Of a DNA stretch of 64,000 nucleotides, positions 7,372-15,471 are shown one piece after another. The notes beneath the pieces were generated by a model that was not told the DNA's origin, did no database searches, and saw only the letters and a program-made list of their open reading frames with translations. Made by a program: the position numbers and the translations under genes. Origin of the DNA: an uncultured Prevotellaceae bacterium (GTDB lineage Bacteria; Bacteroidota; Bacteroidia; Bacteroidales; Muribaculaceae); the NCBI GenBank assembly GCA_900316835.1, contig ONEL01000005.1, forward strand, positions 62,001 through 126,000, in the 5' to 3' direction. The stretch's first letter is position 1. Each line of letters opens with the position of its first letter.

Positions 7372-8370
7372 ATGAAAAAAACTGCTCAACCCCCAAAAAT
7401 AGAAATAGATGGTTTTATTATATCATCAGATGGTACCATTCTTTTTAAATGCAATAATATAGATAATTGCCATATTCCTTATGGAGTAAGAATTATTAAA
7501 TGGAATGCTTTCAAAGATGCGGAAAGAGTAAAACAATTATATATACCTGATTCTGTTGAAGAAATAGAAGATTATGCATTTTCATCTTTAAATATTGAAT
7601 TTGTTCATATTCCAAGTTCCTTAAAAAAAATCGGAGATTACGTATTCAATGATTGTAGCAATCTTAATACTGTAGAAATGGAAGATGGAATTTCTATTTT
7701 AGGAAATTCAATGTTTTATGGATGTAAAAGTCTCGAAAGTATAACCATTCCAGAATCTATAAAGGTTTTACCAGATGGTATATTTGAATTTTGTACATCT
7801 TTAAAACAAGTTAAGCTTCCAACACATTTGATTGAGATAGGTAATTGTGCTTTTTTATCTTGCAGTAGTCTTGAATCAATAGTATTGCCTTCTTCCATAA
7901 TTGGTCTTCAAGATAACACATTTGATGATTGTGGCTTTTCTTCAATAACAATTCCTGAAGGTATTGTAGCTATATCCAAAGAGGTTTTTGCGATGTGTAA
8001 AAATCTTACAGCAGTTAAAATTCCTGCAACGTTGCAGCATTTAGAAACAGATGCATTTGAAGGATGTTATGAAATATATTTAGAGGTACCAAAAGGAATG
8101 TTGTCACATTATGAAGATTTAGATATTGATGAGGTTGTAGAGATAACAGAATACTATGCTGAAATACCCACTAATATAAATGAATTAAAAAGAAAAAGCG
8201 ATTCCTTTGTTAGGCAACAAAATCATAAAAGAGAAAGAGATGATTATAACTATAGAAAAGAAATGGGGGAACTTACAAGTAAAGAATATTTTAATGAAAT
8301 GATAGATCTAATGACATATGATTCTATAATTGATGAAGAGAGAAGGGATGATTTCTATAATGATTTTTGA
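7372..8370 (+). CDS. BspA-like leucine-rich repeat (LRR_5) protein
   Basis: A 332-residue protein. About eight LRR_5-type repeats of roughly 23 residues run from residue 20 to 235, each with the pattern IxIPxSVxxIxxxAFxxCxxL (for example YIPDSVEEIEDYAFSS and ITIPESIKVLPDGIFEFCTSL). The C-terminal 100 residues are charged and helical with no repeats. No signal peptide or sorting tail is seen, unlike surface BspA proteins, so it may be cytoplasmic or exported by an unknown route. Base composition is much richer in A/T than the flanking chromosome, and the gene comes with its own promoter and terminator, which suggests a transferred cassette. Binding partner unknown. Confidence 0.85.
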   Translation: MKKTAQPPKIEIDGFIISSDGTILFKCNNIDNCHIPYGVRIIKWNAFKDAERVKQLYIPDSVEEIEDYAFSSLNIEFVHIPSSLKKIGDYVFNDCSNLNTVEMEDGISILGNSMFYGCKSLESITIPESIKVLPDGIFEFCTSLKQVKLPTHLIEIGNCAFLSCSSLESIVLPSSIIGLQDNTFDDCGFSSITIPEGIVAISKEVFAMCKNLTAVKIPATLQHLETDAFEGCYEIYLEVPKGMLSHYEDLDIDEVVEITEYYAEIPTNINELKRKSDSFVRQQNHKRERDDYNYRKEMGELTSKEYFNEMIDLMTYDSIIDEERRDDFYNDF

Positions 8371-8378
8371 AAATAATA

Positions 8379-8404
8379 CTCACTGGTATTAGGTGAGCTT
8401 TTTT
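8379..8404 (+). terminator. Rho-independent terminator after the LRR gene
   Basis: CTCAC (8379-8383) pairs with GTGAG (8393-8397), followed by TTTTTT at 8399-8404. It lies 8 bp past the stop codon. Confidence 0.75.
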
Positions 8405-8453
8405 GGCTTTTGCAGATTGATTCAATCATAATAGTTTTGCGACAGAAAACCGC

Positions 8454-8526
8454 AAAATCAGTGTAAGTTGAGTAAAAAGCCAAGTTTACTTGAGCTTTTC
8501 CGAGACGCAGCCTGATTTATCCAAAA
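8454..8526 (-). repeat. Composite promoter-like intergenic repeat, copy B
   Basis: AAAATCAGTGTAAGTTGAGT (8454-8473) and GACGCAGCCTGATTTATCC (about 8504-8522) match the two blocks of the element at 3317-3420 in order and orientation. Here no minus-strand gene follows the promoter-like end, so this copy does not serve as an obvious promoter. Confidence 0.5.
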
Positions 8527-8536
8527 CTTTTTTCTT

Positions 8537-8764
8537 ATGATTGACACAACACAACTTACTCAACTTATCTCCGCATTCCGTGTGGAGACGGAGAAGGAGT
8601 CGAACTCGCCGGAGACCGTCGGCTCTCTCCTTCAGAACATCACTGACTTGCTCGCCAGTGCGTCAAGCAGTACCGAGCAACAGATATTCGAGAACTGGAA
8701 GGCGATTCTCTCGCAACTCCACCTGGTGGAGGACTTCATGCTTGACAATGCCATGGCGCAGTAA
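8537..8764 (+). CDS. Short phage-type protein, related to the start of the 6966 remnant
   Basis: A 75-residue product, MIDTTQLTQLISAFRVETEK at the start, then SPETVGSLLQNITDLLAS and a helical end EDFMLDNAMAQ. The first 48 residues are nearly the same as the broken gene at 6966 and the DNA identity over about 140 bp is high. The family is, from memory, typical of the N-terminus of longer prophage structural proteins, so this copy is probably truncated too. It lies in the same accessory patch. No function can be assigned. Confidence 0.45.
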   Translation: MIDTTQLTQLISAFRVETEKESNSPETVGSLLQNITDLLASASSSTEQQIFENWKAILSQLHLVEDFMLDNAMAQ

Positions 8765-8880
8765 TGGCTCGGTGTCTGTCACGACTTCAAGCATTTCGCA
8801 TTTTTCGCGCCGGTCGTCATCTTGTTTTGTCTCTTAACCCAACTCTAATGGTCGATTTGGGTATAATATCTACATGAGGA

Positions 8881-9825
8881 TTATTTCATTATCCAGCGTG
8901 CTATACGGGCTGAGCCACGCTTACCATTTACTATGCGCTTGAACAGGCGTGGCATCACTTGACGGTATAACCACTTGCGGTTGAGCACTGAGTAGGCTTT
9001 CTGTACTGCGGGCTTGGCAAGCTCGGGATGCCCCTCGCGTTGATACTGGGCGCCAAGCACTAGCAGGCGATAATATAGCAGGTCGTAGTAGCGCTGTTTG
9101 TTCAAGAGCGATGAGTTCTTGATGTCAAGCACCATGTAGCGTAGCGAGATTTCCCATTTTCCATGATTGGCCGAGAAATTTGTCCCTGTAATAGATTTCT
9201 CGCCACCATAGATGACATCAACCCTTGGCTTGCCCTCAAGATAACCTATCACAGGCTTTGCGAGCAACAGCCGCAAGCCATATTCAAAGTCGTTCCAGTG
9301 CGAGATGCTATTGTTCCACTCAATATTTTTTATGAAATCATATCTTGCGCAAAATGCCTGTGTCGCAAGCACACTATGCAAGATGTGATTGGCAATCAGG
9401 TCTTTCTTATAGAGTGGCATGGCGGTTTTCTCGCCGGTGTCGTCAATTTGGTTGCGACGGGTGATGATGATGTCGGCCCTTTGTGGCGCCGACTCAAAAG
9501 CGTCTACATATTTTTGTACCAGGCGACGGTCCATGAGGTCATCGCTGTCGAAGAACATGAGGTAGTCGCCAGTGGCGAGTTTCATGCCACGATTGCGGGC
9601 GGCACTCGCCGTTTGTTGTCTCTCTTGGGTTACCACTACCTCAAAGTCGGGCGCATTGTTGTCAATCTTGAACTGGTTGAGTACCACTAGCGAGTCGTCG
9701 GTAGAGTTGTTATCCACTAGCACCACTTGAAGAGGACGGTGTGTTTGTTCAAGCACTGTTTTCAACGTGCGTGGAACAATGCTTGCCCGGTTGTATACCG
9801 GTATTATTATCGAAACTTTTTTCAT
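8881..9825 (-). CDS. Family 2 glycosyltransferase
   Basis: GT-A fold glycosyltransferase of 314 residues. The N-terminus MKKVSIIIPVYNRASIV, the nucleotide-binding VDNNSTDDS and the DxD-type FFDSDDLMD are visible, with the acceptor-side basic residues in the middle third. No membrane segments are evident except a weak amphipathic C-terminus, so it is a cytoplasmic enzyme that adds a sugar to a lipid-linked glycan or lipid. The ATG at 9825 is chosen over a GTG at 9834 because it starts directly at the conserved strand. It follows the membrane-protein gene by 38 bp, but a -7 box lies in that gap. Donor sugar and product are unknown. Confidence 0.88.
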   Translation of the reverse strand: MKKVSIIIPVYNRASIVPRTLKTVLEQTHRPLQVVLVDNNSTDDSLVVLNQFKIDNNAPDFEVVVTQERQQTASAARNRGMKLATGDYLMFFDSDDLMDRRLVQKYVDAFESAPQRADIIITRRNQIDDTGEKTAMPLYKKDLIANHILHSVLATQAFCARYDFIKNIEWNNSISHWNDFEYGLRLLLAKPVIGYLEGKPRVDVIYGGEKSITGTNFSANHGKWEISLRYMVLDIKNSSLLNKQRYYDLLYYRLLVLGAQYQREGHPELAKPAVQKAYSVLNRKWLYRQVMPRLFKRIVNGKRGSARIARWIMK

Positions 9826-9833
9826 ATCGACCA

Positions 9834-9841
9834 CAAATATA
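9834..9841 (-). promoter_or_regulatory. Putative -7 box for the GT2 gene
   Basis: Minus strand TATATTTG fits TAnnTTTG and is 8 bp above the ATG at 9825, giving an almost leaderless transcript. No convincing -33 box. Confidence 0.35.
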
Positions 9842-9863
9842 CAACAAAAATCTATAACACCGG

Positions 9864-10682
9864 TTATCTATAACTCATGTTTTGCGGTGGTAGTTGAGGG
9901 GGACGCTGAGAGTAGAGCGATGGGGGAGCACTTTGCACTTGTGGCGTGGGAGAGGGTAGTTTCTTAGTGTTGAGCAACAAACTCATCAGTAACCCTATCA
10001 GCAGGAAGGGAATTCCCACAATGAAGCACAAGTGTAGGCCAGCGAGGGTGAGACCCACAGCAAGTGTGAAGCCCAGTGTCATGCCAGTGAGAAGGCGAGT
10101 GATGGTTTGATAGCGTGGCACACGACCCTTGGTGAGTGAATTGGCAAGGCTGAAAAGTAATCCAAACAAGAAGCCCCCCTGCTTGCCAATGTTTTGCAAG
10201 AGCATCACCACAGCCACTATTCCCACCATCGAGTTGACCCAGTTCTCGGAGATGTTCATCAAGCCGTAGAGCAACAATGCCGCTCCTATTCCGCACAACA
10301 GTGGCGCAATGCCACGCACCGCACTCATTCCCATGTTGCTAAACATGCCCTTGAGACCTCCGGCTACTCCCACGAAGGGTAACTTCTTTTGGAACAATGG
10401 CAGGATTGCGCTGTTGATGGCAACTGCCATCACCACCTTGCCCAAGATGCCTCCCACAGCTCCAATCACTCCGCCAAAGAGCCCTCCCTCGGCATAGGAC
10501 AGGAAGCTTATAGCCTTAGCCCATGGTGGCAGTTGCATCTTCCCTGAGAAGTAGCCTATCACTATCCACACCGCACCTATCACGAGGGTGGGTAGTAACC
10601 GCATGGGATGCTTAAACATCTCAGTGCTCTGCTTGATGCAATTTTTTAAATATTGGCCAACGCCTATTTTTTCATTTTGCAT
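9864..10682 (-). CDS. Multi-pass membrane protein with proline-rich C-terminal tail
   Basis: A 272-residue inner-membrane protein of no family I recognise. About six hydrophobic segments are visible (for example LLPTLVIGAVWIVIGYF, GLFGGVIGAVGGILGKVVMA, GIAPLLCGIGAALLLYGL, IPFLLIGLLMSLLL). The last 30 residues after the final segment are rich in Pro and Gln (SPTPQ, PPSLYSQRPPQLPPQ). It follows the double-GYF protein gene by 30 bp on the same strand, so the two are probably co-transcribed. GYF domains bind proline-rich peptides, which makes the tail a plausible docking site for the neighbour; this is inference. Confidence 0.7.
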   Translation of the reverse strand: MQNEKIGVGQYLKNCIKQSTEMFKHPMRLLPTLVIGAVWIVIGYFSGKMQLPPWAKAISFLSYAEGGLFGGVIGAVGGILGKVVMAVAINSAILPLFQKKLPFVGVAGGLKGMFSNMGMSAVRGIAPLLCGIGAALLLYGLMNISENWVNSMVGIVAVVMLLQNIGKQGGFLFGLLFSLANSLTKGRVPRYQTITRLLTGMTLGFTLAVGLTLAGLHLCFIVGIPFLLIGLLMSLLLNTKKLPSPTPQVQSAPPSLYSQRPPQLPPQNMSYR

Positions 10683-10712
10683 AATTCTATAGGAAATTAA
10701 AATGATGTGCTT

Positions 10713-11486
10713 TTATTTCTTGTAAGTTCTCATTGCTTCAACAAGCAAGGGAACCTGGCGAGCCTTTACCCAGCCTGCCATGCCATGGCTCCACACTAGT
10801 GTGTCGGGGCTAAGATTTAATTGCAATAATTGACTCACATCATAGGGGCCATGCTTCTTGTTGTTCCGCACCAAGTAGAACTTTGTGCTTCTCATCTCTT
10901 TTTCATGCTGCTCCCTGATGGCCATAGCTAGTTCAGGAACCTGTCTCGCTTTCACCCAGCCAGCCATGCCTTGTGCCCAAATGAGGGTGTCGGTGCCTAT
11001 GGCTTGTTCCATCAAGTCATCAATCGAGTAAGGACCATCTTTTTCTTTGCCATGTGCAATGTAGTACTTCTTCGCTGACCGCTCCTGGGCAATTCCCTTG
11101 TCAACGGCTTGACTAACGGCTTGCTCCATAGCCTCCTCTTCGAGTAGTTGCTCACGCATGCGTCGCTCCAGGAAATCGCGCTCCTTGCATGGTTCCATGG
11201 GCACAAAAATCCACTGTGTGAGATACTCAAGTCCGGGACTAAGCCCTATGGCACCCTCGCGCGACACCATGTAGAAGTAGCCTTCTTGCAATTCGTTTTC
11301 CTCGTCTTCTTTCTTGGCAAATTCAAAGATCTCTTTCATGGTGTAGGGAGTGCCGTCGCCCACAATGCGCCACACCATGGTGCGTGTCATTGCCACAGCC
11401 AGCGCTTGCATCATGTAGTGGAAATGTCCAGTCCAGAACGCTTGCTCGGCATACTCTTGATTTTGTTTTACTTTATCTGTTTCCAT
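10713..11486 (-). CDS. Protein with two GYF_2-type domains
   Basis: A 257-residue soluble protein without signal peptide. Two copies of a GYF_2 (DUF4339)-like unit lie at about residues 141-187 and 203-250: YYIAHGKEKDGPYSIDDL ... WAQGMAGWVKARQVPEL and FYLVRNNKKHGPYDVSQLL ... WSHGMAGWVKARQVPLL. The first 130 residues are a separate helical domain with an HFHYMMQALAVAMTRTM segment and a coil rich in Glu. GYF domains recognise proline-rich ligands. The flanking genes encode proteins with proline-rich segments, so it may be an adaptor. The process it serves is unknown. Confidence 0.8.
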   Translation of the reverse strand: METDKVKQNQEYAEQAFWTGHFHYMMQALAVAMTRTMVWRIVGDGTPYTMKEIFEFAKKEDEENELQEGYFYMVSREGAIGLSPGLEYLTQWIFVPMEPCKERDFLERRMREQLLEEEAMEQAVSQAVDKGIAQERSAKKYYIAHGKEKDGPYSIDDLMEQAIGTDTLIWAQGMAGWVKARQVPELAMAIREQHEKEMRSTKFYLVRNNKKHGPYDVSQLLQLNLSPDTLVWSHGMAGWVKARQVPLLVEAMRTYKK

Positions 11487-11539
11487 AGTGGATTTATTAT
11501 TGTAATAGGGATTAATAATCTTGTTCTATCTTTAAAAAC

Positions 11540-11634
11540 GGGCGCTTCGCTTAAAATTTATTAAAAAATTAATATAAAACTTCTTATCTTAAGCAGTAGC
11601 TATTTTTAATTTAATATAAGTGCGAAGCACGCCC
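11540..11634. repeat. Inverted repeat between the 851-residue and GYF genes
   Basis: GGGCGCTTCGC (11540-11550) is complementary to GCGAAGCACGCCC (11622-11634) apart from two extra bases. The intervening 70 bp are A/T only. It may act as a terminator-like structure after the 11666 gene or as a processing site before the GYF gene; there is no T-run directly after the stem. Confidence 0.4.
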
Positions 11635-11665
11635 CCTGTCTTGTTAATGAGATGCTATTATGCTA

Positions 11666-14221
11666 TTAATTTTTCATGACCGAGACTCGCTTAATGAGCA
11701 AGATGTAGTTCTTGCCAAAGTCGACGGCATCATTCTTGAGACCCACAGCCATAGTGCCTTCCCAGTCGTGTGCGCCAGCTTGGTTCATTAACTCTGGAAC
11801 ACCTGCCTCAAAGATCTTGTCAATCTCTATTTGGCCACCGAAGCTCACATTACTGGTGCCTGAGAAGGTGAAGTTGCCATTAGCATCGGTAATATTCCAG
11901 CCCTTAAAGTTAGTGGCCTTGCTCATATCCTTGGGACCGCTACCTAGCCACTTCTTTATGAATTCAGCATTCTTGGGGCTAAATCGCAGGCCATTATCGT
12001 TGTCAATGTGAATTTGCTTATCGGTGAGAGATAAGTCGGCGCCTTTCTTTATATTTCCTATTCCCCAGCTCACCGCCTTGCCAGTGAGGAAATCGCCGGT
12101 TTTCTTAGCTCCAGCATCGAGCATAGAGTTAAACGTCTTTCCTAAATCGCCGGTCTTGGCATAGGTGCCCATGCCTTCCTTCACGCTCTCGGTACCTATA
12201 ACAATGGCATATTCCTTGAAAGGATTCTTGGTCAAGTCTCCGGCTTGGTTTTGAATAACACCTAGCGCGCCCTGGCCCATGCCCACTGCCACATGAGCTA
12301 GACCTTCCTTGAGGTCTTTGCCCTCGGCAACGGCTTCGCTGGCAGCCACAAGTGTCGACTTGGCAAGGGTGTAGGCATTTTTTACCACCTTACCACCCGG
12401 CACGCACTCGCCCATGATATTAATAGTAACTTCGGCACCCTTGTCAACAATCTCGGCAACAGCTATGGCATTATCCCAGTGCTCGGCAATGGCTTGCTGG
12501 TAGTGCGATTCTTCCTCGGCAAGCGATTGTTGCTGACTTATCTTGTCGCGTAGCTTGTCGGTGGTAGTGTGGTATTTATCGGCAAGTTTCTCTATATATT
12601 CTTCTTTCTTTTGAATACGCTCCTGCTCATCCTTCCAGTCGCGATATTCTTTCATCTCGTCGCTGTAGCCACGCTCGCGGTCGCGCTCATTTTGGGCTTC
12701 CCACATGGCGTGTTGCTCGGCAGTGTCGCGAGCAGCCTTCTCGGCGATATACCTGAGCTCACCACTGTTTTCAACGCGATAGCGCAAGTTCTCTTCAAGA
12801 CCAGCGTTAGTGTAAGTGACTCCGCTCTTCTCGTTTTCCCACAAGCCCTCGTCATTCTTGAAGAACTTAATGTCTTGGTTGGTTACGGGATCTCTCATTA
12901 CAAGCCCGCCATCAGCAGTCTCTCTAATGTATTGATCGCAATAATCAGGATAGAATGTGGGCTTGAAACTGTCATCAGCAGGGGCGGGTGGGGGGCTGCC
13001 GGGATCTGGACCAGGATCTGGCTCTTGTGGGGTATGGCCTTCGTCTTCGGGCCGGCGTGGCTCGGTGCCTGACCACTCGGGGCGCTCTGGTAACGATGGT
13101 GGCATGGGATTGCCTCCGCCACCAATGATGGTGTTGGTGATATTGCTGGCTATTTGAGCTCCTGTGCCACCAACGAAACCTGCCAAGCCACTGCCCAGCA
13201 AGATAGAAGCGACAGTGCCAATAGCACCAACCACGGCTCCTTCCTTGGCGCTGGTGTGCTCGCCCAGACCCAGAGGGTCGCCTTCTCCCTTGAGCCATGT
13301 TGCGAGGTCGTCAATATAGTCTTTTAGTTCCTGCTTGTCTTCGTCGGTGAGTTGTGGCTTGCCTTCCTCGTCGGTAGGTAGCTCCTCGCCCTCCTCGGCG
13401 GCTGCCACAGCAGCATCGACCTGAATTTCTTCAATCTCAAAGTAAACGCGATGCCAGGGCTTGTTTGCATATTCGCTCTTGGCTTGTCCTCTTCTTGAAC
13501 CAATTACCATTGAGGGGTTGCCGCCACCAAGCACGAGGAGCAAGCGATTGCCACCATTGAAATACATGAAGCGACTGAGGCTGCTGTTGACGCCAAGCGA
13601 CTTTTTAGTGTACATGTTTTCGGTCGACTTCACAGTGCGCGACTTGCCTCGCTTGTAAATTGTGGTGGTGCTGTACTTGTCTTTGCCTTCAAAGGCGTAG
13701 GAGAAATCAATGCCACCATTTTTTGGTACCATTGTGAGTGACTTGATGGTGTAAACGCCGTGGGCCTTGATGTGGTCCTCGGTCATCTTGTCCCACACGT
13801 CGAACGAGTAGTCATAGTCGTAGGTGCGATTCACGCCCTCGTCGGCATAGATACAGAAGCCCGCTTCGTGCAAGGCGATGCCCTCTACGCCAAAATTGTT
13901 GTAATAGTTAAACTTGATGGTTGAGCTGGGAATTGCCCGTCTAATCTCACTGGGAATGATGCCGGCAGCTGCTACTGGCTTGAGGCGCATGCCATAGATT
14001 TTCACGCCTTTCTCCTTGATGACCTTGTTAATGTCGATGTTGCCTGTGCGATAGTTGCTCTGCAGGTCACTGGTGGTAATGTCTTGTAGCTTAAAGAACA
14101 CCACGGGGTCGACCCAGCGGGTTCCGCCACCTTCAATCTGTTCACCATCGGCAAGGGCTGGAAGGGCAAGCAAGGCAAATATCATAGCAACCGCAATGCG
14201 GCAAGTAACTTTTCTAATCAT
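11666..14221 (-). CDS. Large exported multidomain protein of unknown function
   Basis: An 851-residue protein with signal peptide (MIRKVTCRIAVAMIFALLAL, cleavage after ALA near residue 24). Domains in order: a strand-rich N-terminal domain to about 265; an acidic linker 270-315; a glycine-rich hydrophobic stretch 327-369 (GAVVGAIGTVASILLGSGLA) that could insert in a membrane; a proline-rich linker 371-413 (PDPGPDPGSPPPAPADD); a small strand domain 428-475 (DPVTNQDIKFFKNDEGLWEN); a charged coiled coil about 495-585; Ala/Gly-rich helices 590-720; and a strand-rich C-terminus. No catalytic motif is recognised. The modular layout with linker and glycine-zipper resembles surface machines or effector-type proteins. 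It heads a run with the GYF and membrane-protein genes. Confidence 0.7.
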   Translation of the reverse strand: MIRKVTCRIAVAMIFALLALPALADGEQIEGGGTRWVDPVVFFKLQDITTSDLQSNYRTGNIDINKVIKEKGVKIYGMRLKPVAAAGIIPSEIRRAIPSSTIKFNYYNNFGVEGIALHEAGFCIYADEGVNRTYDYDYSFDVWDKMTEDHIKAHGVYTIKSLTMVPKNGGIDFSYAFEGKDKYSTTTIYKRGKSRTVKSTENMYTKKSLGVNSSLSRFMYFNGGNRLLLVLGGGNPSMVIGSRRGQAKSEYANKPWHRVYFEIEEIQVDAAVAAAEEGEELPTDEEGKPQLTDEDKQELKDYIDDLATWLKGEGDPLGLGEHTSAKEGAVVGAIGTVASILLGSGLAGFVGGTGAQIASNITNTIIGGGGNPMPPSLPERPEWSGTEPRRPEDEGHTPQEPDPGPDPGSPPPAPADDSFKPTFYPDYCDQYIRETADGGLVMRDPVTNQDIKFFKNDEGLWENEKSGVTYTNAGLEENLRYRVENSGELRYIAEKAARDTAEQHAMWEAQNERDRERGYSDEMKEYRDWKDEQERIQKKEEYIEKLADKYHTTTDKLRDKISQQQSLAEEESHYQQAIAEHWDNAIAVAEIVDKGAEVTINIMGECVPGGKVVKNAYTLAKSTLVAASEAVAEGKDLKEGLAHVAVGMGQGALGVIQNQAGDLTKNPFKEYAIVIGTESVKEGMGTYAKTGDLGKTFNSMLDAGAKKTGDFLTGKAVSWGIGNIKKGADLSLTDKQIHIDNDNGLRFSPKNAEFIKKWLGSGPKDMSKATNFKGWNITDANGNFTFSGTSNVSFGGQIEIDKIFEAGVPELMNQAGAHDWEGTMAVGLKNDAVDFGKNYILLIKRVSVMKN

Positions 14222-14268
14222 AACTGATGCAATCTAAATAACAGGAATTTCCCAAAGATAAATCCTTT

Positions 14269-14300
14269 TTTGGAAAATAACAAATTATTCTATAATTTTG
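14269..14300 (+). promoter_or_regulatory. Bacteroidetes promoter for the two glycosyltransferases
   Basis: TTTG (14269-14272), 20-bp spacer and TAATTTTG (14293-14300), 37 bp before the ATG at 14338. Confidence 0.75.
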
Positions 14301-14337
14301 CATTAGAATTATTAAAAAAACTATTGGATTTTAGGTG

Positions 14338-15465
14338 ATGAAGATTTTGTTTGTTGGCGATGCAAGTAATTTGCACAACTGTTTGGCTCATGCCCTCAGG
14401 GACTTGGGACACACGGCTGTGGTCGCCAGCAATGGTTCGCACTGGATGAACACTGAGCGTGACATCAATCTCAAGCGCAACCCAGGCAAGATAGGTGCTG
14501 TGCGTTATGTGCTTGATGTGCTGCGTGCGCTACCCAAGATGCGCGACTTTGATGTGGTGCAGACCTGCGGGCACATTTTCCTCGACCTCAAGCCAGGCAA
14601 GGTGCGCATGGTGTTTGACTTTCTTAAGCGTCACAATCGCAGTATCGTGATGGGCGCTCTGGGCACCGACTATGTCTACTACACCGCCTGCCATGATGGC
14701 AAGACCTATCGCTACAGTGATTACATGGTGGGCGACAAGCCATCGCCTTATGCCCTCTCGGCAGAGTATCGTGCAAAGCAAGAGGACAACTGGAAACTGC
14801 CACTCATGCGGGAGTATAGCGACTATGTATTGAAGCACATCGATGGTGCAATCTCTTGCTTGTGGGAGTATCAGGCATGTTACGAGCCGCTAATGGGCGA
14901 CCGCATTGCCTATGGTGGCATTCCTATCGACACTGCCAGTGTCGTCCCTCACATCGTTGAACATGAACCCGACAAGGTGAAATTCTTTATAGGCATCCAG
15001 CGTGACCGCAACATCCTCAAGGGCACCGACTTGTTACTTGAGGCTGCCAGGCGCACGGTGGATAGGTATCCGCGACAGTGCGAGCTCACAGTGGTTGAGA
15101 GTGTGCCTTATCAGGAATACATCGAGAAGTTGAATAGTTCTCATGTAATCCTCGACCAGCTTTATTCTTACACTCCCGCTACTAACGCCCTGCTTGCCAT
15201 GGCACGTGGACTGGTGGCGGTGAGTGGCGCTGAGCCCGAGTACTACGACCTAATTGGCGAGCGCGAGTTGCGGCCCATCGTCAATGTGAATCCTCTCATC
15301 GAGGGCGACATCGACACCAAGCTTGAATGGATTGTCAAGAACAAGCATCGGCTCCCCGAGCTAAGCCGCCAGAGCCGCGCCTTTGTCGAGAAACACAACG
15401 AGGCTCACACTGTTGCCAGGCGCTATCTGGATTTTTGGAATAAAGTGCTTGAAACCAAGAAATAA
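14338..15465 (+). CDS. GT-B fold glycosyltransferase-like protein
   Basis: A 375-residue cytoplasmic protein. It opens with a Rossmann strand MKILFVGDASNLHNCLAHAL and has the two-domain layout of GT4-type enzymes: an N-terminal acceptor half and a C-terminal half with FFIGIQRDRNILKGTDLLLEA, SHVILDQLYSYTPATNALLAMARG and AVSGAEPEYYD, where family members bind the nucleotide sugar (the usual E-x7-E is seen only as AEPEYYDLIGE). The ATG at 14338 is preferred over the GTG one codon earlier. The next glycosyltransferase starts 6 bp after its stop, so they form an operon, likely for surface glycan assembly. Substrates unknown. Confidence 0.8.
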   Translation: MKILFVGDASNLHNCLAHALRDLGHTAVVASNGSHWMNTERDINLKRNPGKIGAVRYVLDVLRALPKMRDFDVVQTCGHIFLDLKPGKVRMVFDFLKRHNRSIVMGALGTDYVYYTACHDGKTYRYSDYMVGDKPSPYALSAEYRAKQEDNWKLPLMREYSDYVLKHIDGAISCLWEYQACYEPLMGDRIAYGGIPIDTASVVPHIVEHEPDKVKFFIGIQRDRNILKGTDLLLEAARRTVDRYPRQCELTVVESVPYQEYIEKLNSSHVILDQLYSYTPATNALLAMARGLVAVSGAEPEYYDLIGERELRPIVNVNPLIEGDIDTKLEWIVKNKHRLPELSRQSRAFVEKHNEAHTVARRYLDFWNKVLETKK

Positions 15466-15471
15466 AAAAAT

